Of a stretch of 64,000 bases of DNA, positions 59,101 through 64,000 are shown in pieces (position 1 is the first letter of the stretch; each line of letters begins with the position of its first letter). This stretch comes from Dermatemys mawii (Eukaryota > Chordata > Testudines > Dermatemydidae): positions 57,661,446-57,725,445 of the forward strand of contig ML677326.1 in assembly GCA_007922305.1 (NCBI GenBank), read 5' to 3'. Both the position numbers and the translations under genes were made by a program. The notes under the pieces were generated by a model that saw nothing but the letters and a program-made list of their open reading frames with translations, did not search any database and had not been told where the DNA came from.

Positions 59101-59671
59101 GTGCAGTTACCTTGGAAACATTATATTATAAAGGAATACAAATATAAGGAACATCTTCCTGCACCCCTTGACAGTGCCTGGAAAAGCAACGTTGATAGCA
59201 GTGAACATTTAGCAGAAGCAGAAGTTTGAACTTTAAAGGGTATCTTGGGAAGAGCAGAGGAATCAGAGTAGTTGAGAAGGTTTAACTCTTTAAAAGCTTG
59301 GATTTCAAAGATACAGTGTGGTATCAGTGATCACCATGTCATTTATAGATTATTTAAAAATGTGTATTTTTGTGTGGAAAATAAGGTAATGCCATGAAAC
59401 TTTTAATGCAAAGTTCTGGTGCAAAGAAATGTAATGCAATAGTCAGGTCTCACAGCAATGCATCATTGTTCCAGGGCCCAACGGGACTGGTCATAATAGG
59501 GTTGAAATAATTGCTGTAAATTCAGTATTATTTGAAGTGTTAAAAGCCACAAAAATTTTTATATTAATTACCTTAAAATGTCTGTCTGAGCCACAAGCTC
59601 CCCTGCATCATTTATTGTCATCATCTTGGGAAAAATTTTTAAAAAAAATCCTAAAATGATACAAAACTAAC
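56147..59671. other. Non-coding DNA; one short dispersed repeat
   Basis: 58522-58556 matches 33026-33060 (CATCATGGGAGATGTAGTCC). The minus frame 57565-58014 has 149 codons and is the longest one here without a repeat, but it has no domain, is low in predicted structure and is overlapped by two other frames, so I do not call it. The remainder is AT-rich. Confidence 0.45.
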
Positions 59672-60600
59672 ATGACCGACATTAAATTGATTAAAAACTG
59701 ACTACATGAGGAGTCTCAAAATGTAACTGTAAATGGGGAATAGACATGTTTCTAGTGGGGTCCTTCAAGAATCGGTTCTTGGCTCTACACTATGTAACCT
59801 TTTTTTAAAGATCTGAAAGAAAGCAAAATCATCCCTGATAAAGTTAGCAAATGACCCCGAAACTGGGGAATGGTAAATAGTTAAAGATAAGTCACTGATT
59901 TAGAGTGATCAGGATATCTTGGTAAGTTGGCAAACAATGTGCATTTTAATATGGCTAAATGTAAATGTACACTTCACAAATGTACACATTTGTAAGGCCA
60001 TACTTACAAAATAGAGAACTATCCTGGGAAGAAGTGACTCTGATAACCATTTGTGGTTTATGGTAGAACATGAACATGCTGAACATGAGCTCCTAATGTT
60101 ATCCTGTGGCCAAAGGGCTAATGTGATTCTGGAATGCATAAACAGAGGAATATTGAGTAGGAGTAGAGAGTTTATTTTATTTTTGCATTTGGCACTGGTG
60201 CAACCACTGCTGGAATAGTGTCTGTTTCTAGAGTCCACAATTCAAGAAGAATAGTAATAAATTGGAAGGGGTTCAGACAAGATCCACGAGAACGATTAAA
60301 GGACTAGAAACCATGCCTTATAATAAGAGTCAAGAAGCTCAATCTATTTTGAATAACAAAGAGAAGAGATAGATTGATCAAGTCACAACTTAAAGTACCT
60401 ATGTGCAGACAAATATTTGAAAATGAGGTGTTCAATCTAGCAGACAAAGGTATTACACAATCCAATGGCTGGAAGTTGAAACTAGACATATTCGGGCTGG
60501 AAATAAGATGTACATTTTTAATAGTGGGGGTATTTAACCATTAGAACAACTTATCAATTGTCGTGGTGGATTCTTCATCACTCTCACTGTTAAATTTTCA
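59672..60600 (+). mobile_element. CR1 LINE, reverse-transcriptase and 3' part, diverged
   Basis: The start (ATTAAATTGATTAAAAACTG, TTTCTAGTGGGGTCCTTCAAG) corresponds to the fingers/palm of the reverse transcriptase. The catalytic box at 59844-59855 reads LAND instead of FADD. It then passes TTTTAATATGGCTAAATG, GGCCAAAGGGCTAATGTG, TTGGCACTGGTGCAACCAC and the 3' part CAATCCAATGGCTGGAAGTTG, ending near 60600. Many stops and deletions. The 3' part is the same subfamily as 55258-55705. Confidence 0.85.
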
Positions 60601-60612
60601 TTACTGGCACTA

Positions 60613-61440
60613 TTAAATATTTTCATTAATGATTTGGATAATGTAGTGGACAATATTGTTATCAAATTTGTGGATGACACCAAACAGGGAGGGATTGCAA
60701 GCAGTTTGGATAATAGGATTAGAATTCAAAATTCTTGACAAATTTGAGAATTGGTCTGAAATCAACAAGATGAAATGCAACGAAGATAAGTACAAAGTAT
60801 TTCACTTGGGAAGGAAAAATGTAGTACTGCTGAAACGGATCTGGGGTTTCTAGTGGATCACAAATTGAGTCAACGATGTTATGTAGTTATAAAAAAGGAG
60901 TGTCGTATGTAATACTCAGGAGGTAATTGTCCTGCTCTTCTTGGTACTGATGAGACCTCAGCTGGAGTATTAAGTCCAATTTTGGGACTCATATTTAAGG
61001 AAAGATGTGAACAAATTGGACATAGTTAAGAGAAGAGCAACAAAACTGATCAAACATTTAAAAAAACTGATCTGTGAGGGAAAAAAAACTGATAGGGGAC
61101 CAGATAAGTCTTCTAATATGTTAACAGCTGTTACGAAGAGGATGTGATCAATTGTTCTTCATGTCCACTGAAGGTAGGACAAGTAGTAATAGACTTCAGC
61201 AGCAGCAGGGGAGATTTAGATTAGCTATTTGGATTTTTTTAAAAACTATGATAGTTAAACTCTGGAATAGGCTTCCAAGGGAGATTGCACAATCACCATA
61301 ATTGGAAGATTTTAATAGGTTAGACAAACACCTGATTGTGATGGTCTTCTATGTTTACTTGGGCCTGCCTCAGCACAGGGGGCTGGACTTCACGACATCT
61401 CATGGTCCCTTCCAGCCCTGCCTTTATAGGATTCTCTACA
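60613..61440 (+). mobile_element. CR1 LINE of a second subfamily, in tandem
   Basis: The copy starts in the palm (ATTTTCATTAATGATTTGG) and reads FVDD at 60667-60678, so the two aspartates are kept although the frame is broken soon after. It continues through GAATTGGTCTGAAATCAAC, AGTGTCGTATGTAATACTC, TCCACTGAAGGTAGGACAAG, AGGCTTCCAAGGGAGATTG and CTGCCTCAGCACAGGGGGC and ends TGGTCCCTTCCAGCCCTGCC. The 3' region differs clearly from its left neighbour and is closer to the bird-type CR1 end. Internal deletions are present. It follows the first copy after about a dozen bases in the same orientation. Confidence 0.85.
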
Positions 61441-62461
61441 GAGCACTTTATTTAGTAAAGATTGGTTTCAGCAAAACTCCACTGAACAATTTCAGTTCCC
61501 AGGTGAAACTGAAAGCAGATTCAAATTTTAAGACTCCCTTGACTAGCACAATATTAGCCTAGCATATTAACAAAGCAAAGACATAGCCAAGAATATTTTA
61601 TATATAATGGCTCCTATTGTTTTTTTATTTGATTTTTCATGTTTTTCTCAAAATATAACCAGAGATGTAAACAAAATCATACAAAACAGTTTCATGACTC
61701 GCTATTGATAGGTACGTGTGCAATGAAAGCCAATTTTAATCTGGTTCCTTTTAAAATAATAGTTTTTTAAAAAACTGTTAAAACATTTTTAGTAAAATAA
61801 TTTAGGTTCAGCAGTATCAACTCAACCTGAAGTCACTGGGGATTGAAAGTTTTCAGCATCTGTCTTAATGAAAGATATGAAATTTCTGAAATAGTGACAG
61901 TAACAGGATGCATAGAGAAAGATAATCCTGTTTATAACTGCATTAGAGATTACAGTAAAGCTGTGGAGGTTGAACTGGGATTGTTCTAACAGGTAAACGA
62001 TAAAATAAATTTTAAACTATTATTAGCGAGGGATATGAATAGTGTGAGGCATCAAAGCACTGTTCATTGACTTTTTCTTGACTCTTTCCATTGGGTTCCT
62101 TTCTCCCCAGTCTTCCCAAAGGAAATTTTGCTGGTCTCCCCTCGAGTACTGCATTCATGTTAGTTAATGCCTCTTTTTTGTTCTATGATGATATAACATC
62201 TTGAAGCATGACTTATCATGTCACGTTACTAGTCCTGGCAGTTCTGGGGGACAGAGAATTCCATTAGAGCATTAAAGATGATGGTTGTAGGTTATATCAG
62301 TCAGAATTAACATCAGATGTGATTTTGTGCAAGAGTATGTATAAAACTGATGAATTTCCGAGTACCACATCTTCTACTGAACACAATAGAGAATGTAGCT
62401 GCACCCATGCCCTACATGATGCACTTCAGAACAGGTGTGCAGTTTGGATAAATCATTGAAT
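61441..62461. other. No gene seen
   Basis: AT-rich non-coding sequence without recognisable repeats. Confidence 0.45.
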
Positions 62462-62504
62462 CTCCATTAGCTGTGTCAATTTACAATACCTGAGAATCTG
62501 ACCC
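62462..62504. repeat. Right half of palindromic mini-repeat P1
   Basis: CTCCATTAGCTGTGTCAATTT, then ACAATACCTGAGAATCTGAC, follows the right half of the P1 unit. Diverged. Confidence 0.45.
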
Positions 62505-62999
62505 AATGTCTCAAAGTTGTTCTTGTAACACTAGCTCATACTCAAAGAAAAGAGAGCCAGTGAGTCTGAATGCTTTCAGTTCAAAGAGACTCCAAATAAC
62601 TGTGAAAACGTGATGTGTCACGATAGGTTTGAAAAGGCAAATTGCTGCCAGTCTGATTTCATAGATCTGGACACAAATGTACTTGGTTGAAAAGAAGAAA
62701 TGTAACAAAAGAGAAATAAAAACAAAGATGAACTCTCAGTTCAAAACATAGAAAAGCTTCCATTACAGGTCTCTGGAAAGAGACTGAATAGAAATGTGCT
62801 ATAGTGCACTTAGCAGGTCTGTGCTCTTTGTGCACTCATAGTTATACCTTCATATTGTAGTGACAAGAATACATTGGTACTGCTTTATTGTTACCACAGT
62901 AGAACCAGCACAGCTAAGGATGTGGGCTGGATTTTTTTCCTCCTTGTGCACTGTGATGGCTTCACAGAGAACCCCTTGCAACTGTCACATGACGTGCTG
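62505..62999. other. No gene seen
   Basis: Unremarkable non-coding sequence; the terminal repeat may begin somewhere in its right part. Confidence 0.35.
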
Positions 63000-64000
63000 G
63001 AATTACCTCTGAGCCCATTTTCCACTTCCAGCTTGGGACTCCAAAACTCTGCTTTGTTGAGCCAGATATGCTAATTTGCTACAACACAGACCCAGGGTCT
63101 GACTCATGCCCCCAAAGCTGCAGACTTTAACCAAAAACTGCTCAGTAAGTCACTTACTTCTCCAGCATCGAGACACACAGCTCCCAATGAGATCCAAACT
63201 CCAAATAAATCTGTTTTACTCTGTATAAAGCTTATAGAGGGTAAACTGGTAAATTGTCTGCTCTCTGTAACACTGATAGATATGCACAGCTGTTTGCTCC
63301 CCCAGGTATTAATCACTTACTCTGGGTTAATTAATAAACAAAAGTGATCTTAAGTATAAAAAGGAGGATTTAAGTGGTTTCAAGTAATAGACAGAACAAA
63401 GTAAGTTATGAAGTAGGGTGACCAGATGTCTTGATTTCATAGGGACAGTCCCAATTTGGGGGTCTTTTTCTTATATAGGCTCCTGTTACTCCCCACCCCC
63501 ATCCCCATCCCAGTTTTCCACATTTGCTATCTGGTCACCCTATTACCAAGCAAAAATAAAACAAAACTTGCAAGTCTAAGCCTAATACATTAAGAAACTG
63601 AATACAGGTAAATAACCCCTTAGATGTTCCAATAAGCTTATTTCACAGACTAGACTCCTTCCTAATCTGGGCCCAATCCTTTCACCGGTTAGTTCCAGAT
63701 CAGATAATAACTAAGAAATTTGTCATGACTGCAGCCCCCTTTGTTCTGTTCCCCACCCCCTTTTATATCTTTGGCACAAGATGAGAATCCTTTGTCTCTC
63801 TGTGTTCCCACCCTTACTTCTAAAAGGAAAAGCACCAGGTTTAAAATGCATTCCAGTACTAGGTGACATGGTCACATGTGTTGTGTGACCCCAAGCCTCC
63901 ATTCTTTCTGAGGCCTGCCTCACAGGAAGGCTTACAAGTAAACAGAGACATTTACTACCAATTGTCCTGGTCAATGGGAGCCATCAAGATTCTAAACCAC
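63000..64000 (-). repeat. Probable old LTR-like repeat, cut by a T1 MITE
   Basis: The two parts on either side of the MITE at 63416-63540 read as one unit. On the minus strand TATAAAAGGGGG (revcomp of 63753-63764) could be a TATA box, followed by a long non-coding leader. I associate this repeat (AATAGACAGAACAAAGTAAG, CAAGTCTAAGCCTAATACAT, CAATGGGAGCCATCAAGATT) with turtle genomes, but its class is not certain, and it runs off the window. The frame 63723-63974 is not a gene. Confidence 0.4.
63416..63540 (+). mobile_element. Short TA-flanked MITE (family T1), copy 3
   Basis: The best-kept copy. The ends GGGTGACCAGATG and, reversed, GGGTGACCAGATAG are nearly identical, and TA lies directly outside both (63414-63415, 63541-63542). 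The inside ATAGGGACAGTCCCAATTTGG and TTTTTCTTATATAGGCTCCTG matches the other copies. It is 125 bp and non-coding, inserted into the terminal repeat. Confidence 0.85.

Overview
The window looks like non-coding vertebrate DNA, most likely from a turtle. The call rests on its repeats: several CR1 LINE copies of the sort that dominate turtle genomes (about 4758-5265, 27695-28275, 41624-42414, 55258-55705, 59672-60600 and 60613-61440), one tRNA-derived SINE with a CR1-type tail (4551-4747), a Tx1-like LINE, many short DNA transposons and MIR/L2-type tails. A crocodilian is less likely but not excluded. I recognise no host exon, tRNA gene, rRNA gene, CpG-island promoter, operon or CRISPR array. Almost all open reading frames are chance ORFs or pieces of transposons, so this is probably intergenic sequence or the inside of a large intron.

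Layout. 1-6.2 kb: the N-terminal part of a hAT-type transposase on the minus strand, then a SINE inserted at the end of an antisense CR1, a possible Penelope-like remnant bounded by a 51-bp inverted repeat, and a Harbinger-like MITE. 6.2-8.7 kb is plain AT-rich DNA. 8.8-10.9 kb is a decayed Tx1-like LINE with a reverse-transcriptase end and a CCHC finger. 11-24 kb holds mostly unique DNA with L2/MIR tails, palindromic mini-repeats, two neighbouring MITEs (17.8-18.4 kb), a 49-bp minisatellite (20.5 kb) and an LTR-like unit (23.8-24.1 kb). 24.5-25.3 kb is a hAT-type element with a perfect 8-bp target duplication and a GC-rich minisatellite inside. 27.7-28.3 kb is an antisense CR1. 34-37.6 kb is a block of LTR-like sequence split by a Tigger-like MITE and followed by a Ty3/gypsy integrase remnant. 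41.3-42.4 kb is a Harbinger-like MITE next to the best-preserved CR1 end.

45.3-48.2 kb carries two striking fold-back structures. 51.2-56.1 kb is a cluster of DNA transposons, three of them hAT-type with 8-bp target duplications. 59.7-61.4 kb has two CR1 copies of different subfamilies in tandem. The last kilobase is an older repeat with a short TA-flanked MITE inside it; that MITE family occurs three times in the window.

Nothing here works together as a pathway. The content is a layered record of transposon insertions, and the order of nesting can be read at several places (SINE beside CR1, Tigger-like MITE inside an LTR-like unit, hAT inside an older repeat, MITE inside the terminal repeat). 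The most unusual items are the long fold-back with a 46-bp exact direct repeat at 45.3-45.7 kb, the 33-bp hairpin plus 82-bp tandem duplication at 47.9-48.1 kb, the possible Penelope-like remnant at 5.3-5.8 kb and the perfect 30-bp palindrome at 39.27 kb. I found no convincing new biological system. Family names come from remembered sequence characteristics, not from a search.
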